Notes: generated by a model from the sequence alone, not told the origin. Positions 43,998 through 52,897 are shown, counted from the stretch's first letter. The stretch: 64,000 bases of DNA from an uncultured Erythrobacter sp. (GCA_947503155.1 CANNCL010000001.1:620001-684000), one strand, 5' to 3'. Numbers and translations: made by a program.

Positions 43998-44326
43998 GGC
44001 GTTCCTCTAATCAAATAAATAAGATTATTAAAAGGGTTGATGGAGTCTGTTGGCCCTGTGGAAAGTGGGCATTGCCGGTCTTTGCCGCATTTATCCGGCA
44101 TATTTAGACCTTTTGCATCGAGGCGAATCCGCATGAAACTGTCGTCAAGCGCGATCTATCCCCGCTCTCCCCAGCCTGTCGATATTAACGCTAGCCTGTA
44201 GAGAAATACTTAGATGAAAATGCCGATAGCGCGGATGAAATTCTGTCCCCTGCTTGTCGACCGTTCTCTCCCGTGGTTTATGCCCCTGACTATCCACAAG
44301 CACACAGAGTGGCAGCGAATCGCCTT
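43998..44326. other. Candidate chromosomal replication origin (oriC) between hemE and ppsR
   Basis: A 329-bp non-coding gap bounded by hemE and the RP001/PPSR-type gene, the same pair that flanks the origin in Caulobacter and Rickettsia. It has an almost pure AT tract at 44007-44033, possible weak DnaA boxes (CTATCCACA at 44290-44298, TGTGGAAAG at 44057-44065, TTATCCGGC at 44091-44099), a TGCCGG/CCGGCA inverted repeat (44073-44078 and 44095-44100), and three GANTC methylation sites (44043, 44124, 44317). Genes point away on both sides and parABS is 5 to 8 kb to the left. No strong 9-mer cluster is present, so the exact start point is not proven. Confidence 0.72.
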
Positions 44327-45172
44327 ATGAACCGTCTGAATCTGCACCTAGTCTCGGATTCCACGGGCGAGACATTGGAGATGATCGCCAAAGCGGCGCT
44401 CGCGCAATTCGATGATCCTGTGGTCAGCCGCCATTTTTGGCCGATGGTGCGTTCGCGTCAACATCTCGACCGGATTGTCCCCGACCTTGCCGACAATCCC
44501 GGCCTTGTCCTGTTCACGCTGGTTAACCCTGAAACTCGTGCGCGGTTAGAGGAACATTGCCGCCATTTGGGCCTGCCTGCGGTCCCGGTTCTGGATCAGG
44601 TGACGGCGGCATTGGAGGCGCAACTGGGCCAAGAGGCGCATGGACGCCCGGGCCGTCAACACATCATGGATGCCGATTATTTTAAGCGTGTCGACGCCAT
44701 CCATTACACGATCGCTCACGATGATGGGATTGCGCATGAGGATTGGGAGGATGCCGACATCGTCCTCGCCGGTGTTTCGCGCAGTTCCAAGACCCCGACG
44801 AGCATTTATCTCGCCAATCGCGGATATAAGGTCGCGAATATTCCTCTGGTGGTTGAAAGCCCTCCACCCAAAGCTTTGTTTGGATTGCGGCACCCGCTTG
44901 TCGTTGGCCTGACCACTGCGCCAGAAAGGTTGGTCCAGATCCGCCGCAACCGCCTTTTGTCGCTCAATGAGGGCACAGAAACCTCCTATGTCGATAATGA
45001 GCGGGTGAAGACCGAAACGCAATTTGCCCGGCGGATGTTTGCAGATAATGGCTGGCCCGTGATTGACGTGACCCGGCGGTCAATTGAGGAAAGCGCGGCG
45101 GCGATCATCCGGCTCGTCCAAGAACGTCAACGCCGGGAACGGCCCGTCGATGGTGTGTCGAAACCGATATGA
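44327..45172 (+). CDS. Pyruvate, phosphate dikinase regulatory protein (PPSR/PDRP family)
   Basis: A bifunctional kinase/phosphorylase family protein of 281 residues that controls pyruvate phosphate dikinase or PEP synthase by ADP-dependent phosphorylation. The start MNRLNLHLVSDSTGETLE and the P-loop GVSRSSKTPTSIYLANRGYKVAN near residue 150 define it. The ATG at 44327 is the family-like start. The target enzyme is not in this window. It opens the plus-strand arm next to the candidate origin and overlaps the next gene by 4 bp. Confidence 0.93.
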   Translation: MNRLNLHLVSDSTGETLEMIAKAALAQFDDPVVSRHFWPMVRSRQHLDRIVPDLADNPGLVLFTLVNPETRARLEEHCRHLGLPAVPVLDQVTAALEAQLGQEAHGRPGRQHIMDADYFKRVDAIHYTIAHDDGIAHEDWEDADIVLAGVSRSSKTPTSIYLANRGYKVANIPLVVESPPPKALFGLRHPLVVGLTTAPERLVQIRRNRLLSLNEGTETSYVDNERVKTETQFARRMFADNGWPVIDVTRRSIEESAAAIIRLVQERQRRERPVDGVSKPI

Positions 45173-45777
45173 CGCCCGTGCACCCCTCTGGCCGGCTTAT
45201 CCTCGCTTCGAAATCATCCTCGCGGCGCGCCATGCTTGATGCAGCAGGCGTTCAATATGAGCCGATCCCTGCTGATTTGGATGAGCGCGCGATAGAAGAC
45301 AGTTTGCGCGGCGCCGCCCCAAGTGAGATTGCCGAAGCGCTAAGCGTCGCCAAAGCCGCATCTGTCGCGCGCCTCCACCCCGATGCGCTTGTGCTAGGCA
45401 GCGATTCCTTGTTGGTGGCGGAAGGCAAGCGGTTCGACAAACCGACCTCATGCGAGGATGCCGCCGATCATTTGCGTCATTTTTCAGGTAAGATGATTGA
45501 ATTGCACAGCGGTGCGGCGCTGGTGCGCGCAGACACTTGCGAATGGGCTGGAACGGATTGCGCGCGCCTGATGGTGCGCGAACTATCCGAGGCATTTATC
45601 GAGCACTATCTGAGCCATGAATGGCCGGAAATTGGCTACACCGTTGGTTGTTTCCGAATTGAGGCGATGGGCGTTCAACTGTTTGAGCGGATCGAAGGGG
45701 ATCAGTTCACCGTTTTGGGTATGCCTTTGCTGCCTGTTCTTGGCGCGTTGCGCGATGAAGGAATTCTGGCGGCATGA
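45169..45777 (+). CDS. Maf family nucleotide pyrophosphatase
   Basis: A Maf-type nucleoside triphosphate pyrophosphatase of 202 residues that hydrolyses modified or non-canonical nucleotides. LILASKSSSRRAMLDAAGV is the diagnostic N-terminal motif, with VLGSDSLLVAEGKRFDKP and the C-terminal GYTVGCFRIEAMGVQLFERIEGD. The SSSRR and GSDSL forms resemble the YceF subgroup. ATGA overlaps both neighbours, so ppsR-maf-aroE-coaE look like one translationally coupled operon. Confidence 0.9.
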   Translation: MTPVHPSGRLILASKSSSRRAMLDAAGVQYEPIPADLDERAIEDSLRGAAPSEIAEALSVAKAASVARLHPDALVLGSDSLLVAEGKRFDKPTSCEDAADHLRHFSGKMIELHSGAALVRADTCEWAGTDCARLMVRELSEAFIEHYLSHEWPEIGYTVGCFRIEAMGVQLFERIEGDQFTVLGMPLLPVLGALRDEGILAA

Positions 45778-46628
45778 CACGCTATGCTCATGTGATCGGA
45801 GACCCGATTGCGCATTCCAAATCACCGCTGATCCATGGATTTTGGCTGCAAAAACTTGGGATTGGGGGCGGGTATTCCAGCCAGCACGTCACAGCCGATG
45901 ATTTGACCGACTATATTGACCGTTCTCGCAGCGATGATCACTGGATCGGTTGCAATGTGACGATGCCGCATAAACAAACGATTATCCCGGCGCTCAGCGC
46001 GCTCGACCCGCTTGCCGCGAAATTGGGCGCGGTGAATACAGTTATTCGGCAAGAAGGCGGGTCGCTCAAAGGCTTTAACACCGATGCTGGCGGTTTTCTT
46101 GAACCACTCCTCCCTATCCTTGAAACCAAGCACCTGTTTCGAATGGCGCGCATTCTGGGTACAGGCGGCGCCGCCCGTGCCATCATCGCCGCATTGGCGG
46201 ATCACGGTTTTACACTGGTGGTGGCCGGGCGTGATCCGGCAAAGGCGCGCGGGTTGCTCGATGAACTTGCCCCGCGCGGCGAACATTATGCGGTGCATCT
46301 GTCACATTTTGCCGAACCTACGGATTTCGCGTTTGATGACCGGGATCAATGCCTTGATCTGATTATCAACGCCTCCCCCTTGGGCATGGAAGGCAGTCCG
46401 CCGCTGATGTTTGATTGGAGTCACGCGCCGCCGGGCAGTATCGCCTATGATATCGTTACAAAGCCTATCGACACACCGTTTTTGATCGCGGCACGGGCTG
46501 CGGGCCACGAAGCAATCGGCGGCTTTGCTATGCTTATCGGGCAAGCGGCGATTGCATTTGAAAAACTCTTCGGCGCCGCCCCTCCGCGCGAACATGATGC
46601 CGAATTGCTAGGGATATTGTCGCAGTGA
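45774..46628 (+). CDS. aroE: Shikimate dehydrogenase
   Basis: Reduces 3-dehydroshikimate with NADPH in aromatic amino-acid synthesis. The 284-residue protein has the substrate motif IAHSKSPLIHGFW, the catalytic lysine region GCNVTMPHKQTI, the nucleotide loop LGTGGAARAIIAAL and the end GGFAMLIGQAAIAFEKLFG. Start and end overlap maf and coaE by 4 bases. Confidence 0.95.
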   Translation: MTRYAHVIGDPIAHSKSPLIHGFWLQKLGIGGGYSSQHVTADDLTDYIDRSRSDDHWIGCNVTMPHKQTIIPALSALDPLAAKLGAVNTVIRQEGGSLKGFNTDAGGFLEPLLPILETKHLFRMARILGTGGAARAIIAALADHGFTLVVAGRDPAKARGLLDELAPRGEHYAVHLSHFAEPTDFAFDDRDQCLDLIINASPLGMEGSPPLMFDWSHAPPGSIAYDIVTKPIDTPFLIAARAAGHEAIGGFAMLIGQAAIAFEKLFGAAPPREHDAELLGILSQ

Positions 46629-47251
46629 GCAATGAACGCAAAGACGGTCCAATTATCATCGGCCTCACTGGCTCTATCGGTATGGGCAAGTCGACCGTAG
46701 CGGCAATGTTCGAACGCGCCGGCGTTCCGATCTTTGACGCTGATGCTCAGGTTCGCGCGATGCAAGGGCCAGATGGCGAGCTTAATGACGCAATCGAAGC
46801 TGCGTTCCCCGGATCGACCGGCCCGCGGGGTGTTGACCGGGAAAAATTGGGCAAAATCGTGTTTGCCGATAAGCAAAAACTCGCGGCATTAGAGGCGATT
46901 GTTCACCCGGCCGTTGGCCAAAAGCGCGCGCAATTTCTGGCGGACAATGTCGATGCGGCGCTGATCCTGTTTGATATTCCCTTGCTCTTCGAAGGCGGTG
47001 GGCACGCCGCCGTCGATAATGTCGTCGTGGTTTCCGCCCCGGCACAGATTCAACGTGAACGCGTGTTAGCCCGCCCGGGCATGACGGTAGAGAAGTTTGA
47101 ACATATTCTCGGTCTGCAAACCCCCGACGCCGAAAAACGAGAGCGGGCCGATCATATAATCGACACTGGCAAAACACTGGCTGAGACAGAGGCGCAGGTG
47201 AATGCGTTGGTGGTAAAGCTTCTCGAACCATCCCACTCAGATCAATCTTAG
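46625..47251 (+). CDS. coaE: Dephospho-CoA kinase
   Basis: Last step of coenzyme A synthesis, phosphorylating the ribose 3'-hydroxyl. The 208-residue protein shows the P-loop GLTGSIGMGKSTV, PIFDADAQVRAM, VHPAVGQKR and LFDIPLLFEGG. It starts with GTG in a GTGA overlap with aroE. dnaQ follows after 58 bp, as next to the Caulobacter origin. Confidence 0.95.
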   Translation: MSNERKDGPIIIGLTGSIGMGKSTVAAMFERAGVPIFDADAQVRAMQGPDGELNDAIEAAFPGSTGPRGVDREKLGKIVFADKQKLAALEAIVHPAVGQKRAQFLADNVDAALILFDIPLLFEGGGHAAVDNVVVVSAPAQIQRERVLARPGMTVEKFEHILGLQTPDAEKRERADHIIDTGKTLAETEAQVNALVVKLLEPSHSDQS

Positions 47252-47309
47252 CCTGCATCTGGCCGTTATTCCCTTGCGCACCGGCTCCCTTGGGTGAATA
47301 ACATTGCAC

Positions 47310-48008
47310 ATGCGCGAAGTGATATTCGACACCGAAACAACTGGCCTCGACCCCAAGACGGGCGACCGAATGGTTGAAATTGGGTGCGTCGAAATGATTG
47401 GGCGAGTCGAAACCGGCCGCTCCTACCACGCTTACTACAATCCAGAACGCGACATGCCCGCCGCCGCCGAAGCCGTACACGGGCTTTCCAGCGCGTTCCT
47501 ATCGGGAAAGCCGCTTTTTGCTGACACATTCGGCGAATTGATCGAATTTTTGGGTGATGCGCCGCTGGTTGCGCACAATGCCAGCTTTGATTTCGGCTTC
47601 TTGAATTCAGAATTGGTGCGAATTGGGCGCGAGACCATTTCGATGGACCGGATGATTGATACGGTCGCGATCGCGCGCAAAAAACACCCAGGCGCGAAAC
47701 TTTCGCTTGATGCGCTGTGTTCGCGGTACGGCGTCGATCGCAGCCACCGGGTGAAACACGGCGCGCTGCTTGATGCAGAATTGCTTGCGCAAGTTTATGT
47801 CGAATTGACCGGTGGGCGGCAAATTGGGCTGGAACTGGCGGCAGAGAGTGCGCCAGCGGATGCCGCTTCTGCAACGATCGTTTCTGGTGCACCTTTGGCA
47901 CCAACACGCCCACGCCGCGAACCGCGACCGCATGGCGCGACGCCGGATGAATTAACCCGCCATTCCCAATTTATCGCCGGAATTGAGGGCGCAGTTTGGG
48001 CCAAATAA
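47310..48008 (+). CDS. dnaQ: DNA polymerase III epsilon subunit (proofreading exonuclease)
   Basis: The 3'-5' proofreading subunit of the replicase. The 232-residue protein has the DEDDh residues: FDTETTGLD (Exo I, residues 6-14), VAHNASFDFGFLN (Exo II) and HGALLDAELLAQVYVELTG (Exo III). A C-terminal tail after residue 170 should hold the alpha-subunit contact. I place the start at the ATG at 47310; a TTG two codons upstream is possible. Confidence 0.95.
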   Translation: MREVIFDTETTGLDPKTGDRMVEIGCVEMIGRVETGRSYHAYYNPERDMPAAAEAVHGLSSAFLSGKPLFADTFGELIEFLGDAPLVAHNASFDFGFLNSELVRIGRETISMDRMIDTVAIARKKHPGAKLSLDALCSRYGVDRSHRVKHGALLDAELLAQVYVELTGGRQIGLELAAESAPADAASATIVSGAPLAPTRPRREPRPHGATPDELTRHSQFIAGIEGAVWAK

Positions 48009-48047
48009 CACCGCATTAAACACCACTATGGAGGAGAACAGATCACG

Positions 48048-48608
48048 ATGGATATCCGGATTTCGGGACACCAGGTTGAAACTGGCACGGCGCTTCAGGA
48101 ACACGCATCTGACCGATTAGGGGGGATCGTCGAGAAGTATTTTGACCGCGCACTTTCCTCACACGTCACATTCGGAAAATCGGGCGGATCTTTCACCTGC
48201 GACATTGTCACCCATGTCTCTCATGGCATGATCTTAAAAGCGCAAGGCAGCGCGCATGACGCACATGTCGCACTCGATAACTCCGCAACCAAGATCGAAA
48301 AACAGCTCCGCCGGCATAAACGCCGCCTGACCGACCGCCACGAACGCGCGTTGCAGGTGCGCGCTGAGGAAGAGGCCGCCTATAGGATCTTTGCGGTCGA
48401 AGAGCCCGAGGAAGAAGCCGCAGCAGACGCCCCGCCGGTGATAGCAGAGACCAGTGTCGACGTGCCTGAGGGCAGCGTAGCCGATGCGGTAATGATGCTG
48501 GACCTGCGCGATACACCCGCGCTGTTGTTCAAAAATGCTGGCACTGGCAGGCATAATATGGTTTATCGCCGCCAAGACGGATCGATCGGATGGGTCGAAC
48601 CGCACTAG
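48048..48608 (+). CDS. hpf: Ribosome hibernation promoting factor, long form
   Basis: Binds idle ribosomes and dimerises them in stationary phase. The 186-residue protein has the N-terminal HPF/RaiA domain (MDIRISGHQVETGTALQEHA, then IEKQLRRHKRRLTDRHERA), an acidic linker (about 112-147) and the C-terminal dimerisation domain (DTPALLFKNAGTGRHNMVYRRQDG). The long form is typical of alphaproteobacteria. GGAGGAGAACAGATCACG precedes the ATG. ptsN follows, an order shared with other proteobacteria around the rpoN region. Confidence 0.94.
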   Translation: MDIRISGHQVETGTALQEHASDRLGGIVEKYFDRALSSHVTFGKSGGSFTCDIVTHVSHGMILKAQGSAHDAHVALDNSATKIEKQLRRHKRRLTDRHERALQVRAEEEAAYRIFAVEEPEEEAAADAPPVIAETSVDVPEGSVADAVMMLDLRDTPALLFKNAGTGRHNMVYRRQDGSIGWVEPH

Positions 48609-48669
48609 GATCACAGCGCTTGGCTACGGCAGGGAACCGTAGGGTAAACAGGCAGATCCACCCATGAAT

Positions 48670-48716
48670 GAAAGAACACCGGCACCGCCCCCGCTCGCGG
48701 TGTGCCGCTTTCTTTA
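48670..48716 (+). terminator. Probable terminator after hpf
   Basis: CGGCAC (48680-48685) pairs with GTGCCG (48702-48707), with an inner CCGC/GCGG pair and outer AAAG/CTTT pairing, followed by TTTCTTT. The stem has internal gaps, so strength is uncertain. Confidence 0.5.
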
Positions 48717-48774
48717 ATGGCCCCCTCTTCCCCCCTGTTCGCAGGACAAACTTGATTGAGACTTTGAGTTCGCC

Positions 48775-49236
48775 ATGGACGTAAACATTTCTATTGTGCC
48801 CGAAGCGGTGGCCACCATTCGCCCAGAATCGGCGCGCCAAGTGCTTGTTCAATTGTCGGATCTGTATTCGACAGTTTACGGGCTTGATGCTGACGCTGTG
48901 CTCGAAGGGCTTGAGCAACGCGAAGCTTTAGGCAGCACTGGTTTTGGCCGAGGCGTCGCCATTCCGCATTGCCGCAGCGTCGCGGTAAAACGCCCGACAA
49001 TGGTTCTGCTTAAATTGGAACAACCGGTGGATTTTGACGCTGCCGATGCCATTCCTGTATCGCTGATATTTGGATTGGTTTCGCCAGAAAATGCCGGGGC
49101 AACGCATCTACATGCACTTGCGGCAATTTCTCGGTTGGTGCGCGATGAAGCAAGGATGAGCGCATTGACCGACGCACCCGATGCAGAAGCGGCGTTTTCG
49201 GTGCTGACCAATCAGTTTTTGCGTGCAGCTGCTTAA
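48775..49236 (+). CDS. ptsN: PTS IIA-like nitrogen regulatory protein PtsN
   Basis: The EIIA-Ntr regulator of the nitrogen phosphotransferase system, which links carbon/nitrogen state to potassium transport and other targets. The 153-residue protein has the phosphorylated histidine in GRGVAIPHCRSVAVKRP (residue about 64), followed by PTMVLLKLEQPVDF. EI-Ntr and NPr genes are not in this window. The thioesterase gene starts 2 bases after the stop. Confidence 0.92.
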   Translation: MDVNISIVPEAVATIRPESARQVLVQLSDLYSTVYGLDADAVLEGLEQREALGSTGFGRGVAIPHCRSVAVKRPTMVLLKLEQPVDFDAADAIPVSLIFGLVSPENAGATHLHALAAISRLVRDEARMSALTDAPDAEAAFSVLTNQFLRAAA

Positions 49237-49238
49237 AC

Positions 49239-49706
49239 ATGCCGCCTGAATCGGATGGGACGCCTGCTGGGGCTGATTTGCATTATCGCGCGCTGGAGCG
49301 GCTTTATGGCTCTGCTCCCGTGAATTCCGTCTTTGCGTCAAAACTAGCGATTATTGGCGAGGGGCAATCTCGCCTGACATTTACAGTGACGCGCGATGTA
49401 TTCCACGCGGCGGGCGCGGCGCATGGGACGATCTATTTTAAGATGCTCGACGATGCGGCGTTTTACGCGGCGAACACGATGGCGACTGATCGTTTCTTGC
49501 TCACAACCAGTTTCAACCTGCATTTCACCAAACCCGTTCGCGAAGGCGAAGTGGTTGCCGAAGGGCGCTGGGTTAGCGGGAAACGCCGTGTACTTGTGGC
49601 CGAATCCCGGCTGGTGGATGCGGAAGGGGATGAGATCGGGCGCGGCACAGGCACTTTCATGCGGTCACGCATCGCTTTGTCGGGTCTTCCTGGCTACTCG
49701 GCATGA
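49239..49706 (+). CDS. PaaI-type hotdog-fold thioesterase
   Basis: A hotdog-fold protein of 155 residues, expected to hydrolyse acyl-CoA thioesters. The active-site helix region is HAAGAAHGTIYFKMLDDAAFYAANT near residue 50, the next strand is TTSFNLHFTKPVREGEVVAEGRWV, and ESRLVDAEGDEIGRGTGTFM ends the fold. The substrate is unknown. It is only 2 bp from ptsN and 10 bp from the DUF1491 gene, so all three are probably co-transcribed. Confidence 0.88.
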   Translation: MPPESDGTPAGADLHYRALERLYGSAPVNSVFASKLAIIGEGQSRLTFTVTRDVFHAAGAAHGTIYFKMLDDAAFYAANTMATDRFLLTTSFNLHFTKPVREGEVVAEGRWVSGKRRVLVAESRLVDAEGDEIGRGTGTFMRSRIALSGLPGYSA

Positions 49707-49716
49707 AATGCCCTGA

Positions 49717-50052
49717 ATGACGACACGGCTCCCCGCACATCTCGAAATTTCGAGCCTGATTCGCCTAGCCGATACGCATGGCGGTAGCGCGATGGTGCTA
49801 GCCAAGGGTGAGCGAGACGCAGGCACGATCCTGATCGTAACTATGTACCGCGGACGCGATGCGCAGCTGCTTGAAAGAATGCCGCAAATGGACGGAACGC
49901 GGCCATTTGTTGCGACGAAAAAACAAGATATTGAAAACCCACATGAATTTTCCGAGTATCTTGATCGTCGCCGCAAACAAGACCCCGATATTTGGATTTT
50001 AGAACTGGATGTCGAAGATGCAGAACGCTTCATCGCACTTCTGCCGGGTTAA
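49717..50052 (+). CDS. DUF1491 family protein
   Basis: A 111-residue protein matching DUF1491, an alphaproteobacterial family of unknown function. Recognisable parts are LEISSLIRLADTHGGSAMVLAKGERDAGTI (in part) at the start and the end QDPDIWILELDVEDAERFIALLPG. It follows the thioesterase gene by 10 bp. No catalytic motif is evident. Confidence 0.82.
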   Translation: MTTRLPAHLEISSLIRLADTHGGSAMVLAKGERDAGTILIVTMYRGRDAQLLERMPQMDGTRPFVATKKQDIENPHEFSEYLDRRRKQDPDIWILELDVEDAERFIALLPG

Positions 50053-50257
50053 CTTGACTTAGTTTCACTTGTGACTATCTGCAGCCTCGCTTCCAGACGC
50101 GGAGGCCAAAGGAACGGCAATAAGGCCGGTTCGATGGCACGCAGACGGGGGGCAGCCGGTAGGCTAAAACGGACCACCTCTTCATAACTCGCGATAAACA
50201 CTCGCAACAGGTCCCAGCCTGCGTCGGAGCTCGCTCACCGCAGAAATAGTAGATCCC

Positions 50258-50929
50258 ATGGGTCGTAAGACGTATTCCCTAAGTGCCGCCGCAATAGTCG
50301 CGGCCGCAAGTTTGAGTTTCTCCAGTGCCGACGGCACTGTCGCTTTTGCCCAAGACGCCGCAATTGTTGCGCCAGAGCAAAACCAAATCGCAGAGCCGGC
50401 CTCACAAGTGGTCGAAATTGTGCCTAATCAGCCAGCTTTCGTGTCAGAAGAAGTGGTTCAGCCGCTTCCCGAAACAGATGCGAATGACGCCTCCGCTTCC
50501 AATATCAACGCTTCTTCGCTGCGCGAGCTTGTCGGCCAGGTCGATATTGACGCACAGCTGACCGAACAGATGCGCTGCCTTGCAGGTGCCGTCTATTTCG
50601 AATCGCGCGGCGAGCCTCTCGCCGGGCAACTTGCCGTGGCGCAGGTTGTGATCAACCGGTCCGAAGATCGCCGCTGGCCTGCCAGTTATTGCGGCGTTGT
50701 CTATCAGCGGTCGCAATTCTCGTTCGTGCGTGGGGGGCAGATGCCCAACATCAACACATCTTCTAATGCATGGCACCGGGCAAAGGCCGTGGCGCGCATT
50801 GCGCATGATGGAATGTGGGAATCAGAGGCCGCTGATGCGGTGTATTTCCACGCAAGCTATGTTCGCCCTAGCTGGAGCCGCGCCAAAACGCGCCTCGCGC
50901 AGATCGATACGCACGTTTTTTATCGCTAA
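50258..50929 (+). CDS. SleB-type cell wall hydrolase, exported
   Basis: A 223-residue exported protein with the hydrolase-2 domain of SleB/CwlJ lytic enzymes. A signal peptide (to about AFAQD, residue 32) and a Gln/Pro/Ser spacer precede the domain at about 100-220: LAGAVYFESRGEPLAGQLAVAQVV, with the catalytic Glu in YFESRGE, then WPASYCGVVYQRSQFSF. It probably trims peptidoglycan in the periplasm. The 205 bp upstream is non-coding and holds a possible TTGACT element at 50054-50059 but no clear -10. A strong bidirectional terminator follows. Confidence 0.9.
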   Translation: MGRKTYSLSAAAIVAAASLSFSSADGTVAFAQDAAIVAPEQNQIAEPASQVVEIVPNQPAFVSEEVVQPLPETDANDASASNINASSLRELVGQVDIDAQLTEQMRCLAGAVYFESRGEPLAGQLAVAQVVINRSEDRRWPASYCGVVYQRSQFSFVRGGQMPNINTSSNAWHRAKAVARIAHDGMWESEAADAVYFHASYVRPSWSRAKTRLAQIDTHVFYR

Positions 50930-50950
50930 TATCGGCGCATCACGAATTTC

Positions 50951-50981
50951 AAACCCCCGCCCTAAACCGGCGGGGGTTTTT
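50951..50981. terminator. Bidirectional terminator between the SleB-type hydrolase and xth
   Basis: AAACCCCCGCC (50951-50961) and GGCGGGGGTTTT (50969-50980) form an 11-bp stem flanked by A and T runs, so it can stop transcription from both convergent genes. Confidence 0.85.
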
Positions 50982-50995
50982 GTTTATGCGCCTGC

Positions 50996-51817
50996 TTAAT
51001 TGTCTCGCAAAGTCGCCCAGGTAGGCGCGTGATCGCTGGCTTTCTCGCGCCCGCGGTGTTCTTTGTCGACGCCTACGGCGACCAACCGGTCGGCAAGTTC
51101 TGGCGAAAGCAGGATATGGTCGATCCGAAAACCGTGATCGCGCTGCCACGCGCCTGCTTGATAATCCCAATAGGTCCAAACCCCGCCGCGAGGATTGAGC
51201 GTGCGAACCGCGTCGCACCAGCCATCGGCGAGAAGGCGCGCATAGGCGCTGCGTGATTCGGGCTGCATTAGAGCGTCGGACGCCATCGCTTTGACCGCGA
51301 AAACATCGTCATCCTCTGGAATGACATTGTAATCACCGAGGACCGCCGCTGGGATTTCTTCGGCCCATATCTCCAGCATCCGCGCGCGCAGTTTTTCCAT
51401 CCACGCAATCTTATAGTCGAATTTGGGACCGGGCAGCGGGTTGCCATTGGGCAGATAGATGCACACAATCCGCGTGCGTTCAGTGCCATTGGCACCGTCT
51501 TTGACAATGTCCGCTTCGAGGTAACGTGACTGTTCGCCCTCTCCTTCTTTGGGTCCATCAATGCCGAGGCCGCGCTTAACTTCCTGCACAGAATATCCGG
51601 CCTTGGTGTCAGCGAGGATTGCGACACCGTTGAAGCTTTTCTGGCCATGCCAAATGGGCTGATATCCCAGCTCTTCAAATTCAGCGGCGGGGAAGTCTTT
51701 GTCTTGGCTCTTCACTTCTTGCAGGCAGGCGACAGCGGGCCGCGTTTCGGTGAGCCATTCTTTAAGACGCGGCAGCCGCGCCTTGATCCCGTTAATATTG
51801 TAAGTCGCGATTTTCAT
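50996..51817 (-). CDS. xth: Exodeoxyribonuclease III (AP endonuclease)
   Basis: A base-excision repair nuclease of 273 residues that cuts at abasic sites and has 3' exonuclease activity. The family motifs are MKIATYNINGIKARL at the start, CLQEVKSQD, the catalytic GDYNVIPEDDDVF, DYQAGAWQRDHGFRIDHIL and SDHAPTWATL at the end. The ATG at 51817 is the family-like start. Confidence 0.94.
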   Translation of the reverse strand: MKIATYNINGIKARLPRLKEWLTETRPAVACLQEVKSQDKDFPAAEFEELGYQPIWHGQKSFNGVAILADTKAGYSVQEVKRGLGIDGPKEGEGEQSRYLEADIVKDGANGTERTRIVCIYLPNGNPLPGPKFDYKIAWMEKLRARMLEIWAEEIPAAVLGDYNVIPEDDDVFAVKAMASDALMQPESRSAYARLLADGWCDAVRTLNPRGGVWTYWDYQAGAWQRDHGFRIDHILLSPELADRLVAVGVDKEHRGREKASDHAPTWATLRDN

Positions 51818-51914
51818 GCCGCCATCCATGAAGGATCGGGCAAGGCGCGTCTATTGGAAGCTTGCACGAATAACCACTCATCGGGATGGCAATTCCACCC
51901 GGCCGCTAAGGTCT

Positions 51915-52244
51915 TCAGATGCCGAAGCTTGATCCGCAACCACAGCCAGCGGCGGCTTTGGGATTTTCGACACGGAATGCTGCGCCGCCGAGGGACTCGA
52001 CGAAATCGACGATGCTGCCGCCGACTAGATCAAGGCTCATCGGATCAACGACCAGTTTGACGCCGTCAGTTTCGCTGATGCTGTCATCGCCTTCCGGTGC
52101 GTCGGCGAGGTCGAATTTGTACTGAAACCCAGAGCAACCACCGCCCTCAACAGAGAGTCGCAGAATCGCGGGCTTCGTCTGCTTTTCGGCGATCCAAGCA
52201 ATGCGTTTGGCCGCTGCGGGGGTTAGGATCATCGTTTCTGACAT
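51915..52244 (-). CDS. erpA: Iron-sulfur cluster insertion protein (ErpA/IscA, HesB type)
   Basis: An A-type carrier of 109 residues that delivers Fe-S clusters to apo-enzymes. The three cluster cysteines are in VEGGGCSGFQYKF and GCGCGSSFGI near the C-terminus. The conserved FVESLGGAAFRVENPKAAAGCGCG ending fits ErpA best, but IscA-like family members look alike, so the name is the most likely of several. Confidence 0.88.
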   Translation of the reverse strand: MSETMILTPAAAKRIAWIAEKQTKPAILRLSVEGGGCSGFQYKFDLADAPEGDDSISETDGVKLVVDPMSLDLVGGSIVDFVESLGGAAFRVENPKAAAGCGCGSSFGI

Positions 52245-52284
52245 GACATTGATTTAAGGTGGCCGGGGGCGATCCTCAAGGGGG

Positions 52285-52716
52285 TCAGACCGTTTGGATA
52301 TAATCGCGCATCGCCGCGGCTTCGTGCTCGACCTCGTCGATCTTGCTTTTCACCAGATCGCCGATCGATATGAAGGCGACCAATTTGCCGTCATCCACCA
52401 CGGGAAAATGGCGAAAACGGCGGCGGGTCATAAGCGACAAAGCATCGTCAATCTGTGCGCTGGATTCGACTGTGATCGCGGGCGACGTCATGATCGCTTC
52501 CACCGTCAGATCGAGACAAGCGGCACCCTTTTCCGCGAGCCGGTAAATGATGTCGCGTTCCGATACGATTCCGGCGACTTTCCCGTTAGACATAACGGGC
52601 AGCGCACCGATCCGCTTTCCCGCGAGTATGCTGACGGCCTCTGCAACTGGGGTGGTGACATCGCATGAAACGACGTCGGACGCATCCCGGTCACCAATGA
52701 TTTTGGCTATGGTCAT
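52285..52716 (-). CDS. CBS domain protein
   Basis: A stand-alone tandem CBS protein of 143 residues. Two CBS repeats are visible: about 8-65 (VVSCDVTTPVAEAVSILAGKRIGALPVM, VAGIVSERDIIYRL) and about 75-130 (MTSPAITVESSAQIDDALSLM, RRFRHFPVVDDGKLVAFISIGDLVKS). Such pairs bind adenosine nucleotides and regulate other proteins; the partner is unknown. The ATG at 52716 has AGAGGA 9 bases upstream, better than the longer frame. Confidence 0.88.
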   Translation of the reverse strand: MTIAKIIGDRDASDVVSCDVTTPVAEAVSILAGKRIGALPVMSNGKVAGIVSERDIIYRLAEKGAACLDLTVEAIMTSPAITVESSAQIDDALSLMTRRRFRHFPVVDDGKLVAFISIGDLVKSKIDEVEHEAAAMRDYIQTV

Positions 52717-52897
52717 GATGGCGTTCCTCTCTGAATTAGCGAAGTTGCCATCAATCGCGACAAAAGGCGAGTCCCGCAATGCGGTCAATTGGTCCGCCTC
52801 CGATCAAAGCCCAAATGCGTAACTGGATTGGGTTTGCGAGCCGCAAACGCGCATCTTCTTCATTGCAAAGCGGGTGATCGGTCCGCATGGAATTGTC

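Noticed and set aside
50053..50257. Small RNA or tRNA in the gap before the SleB-type gene
   Set aside because: No cloverleaf, no terminator within the gap and no clear promoter pair; only a lone TTGACT element.
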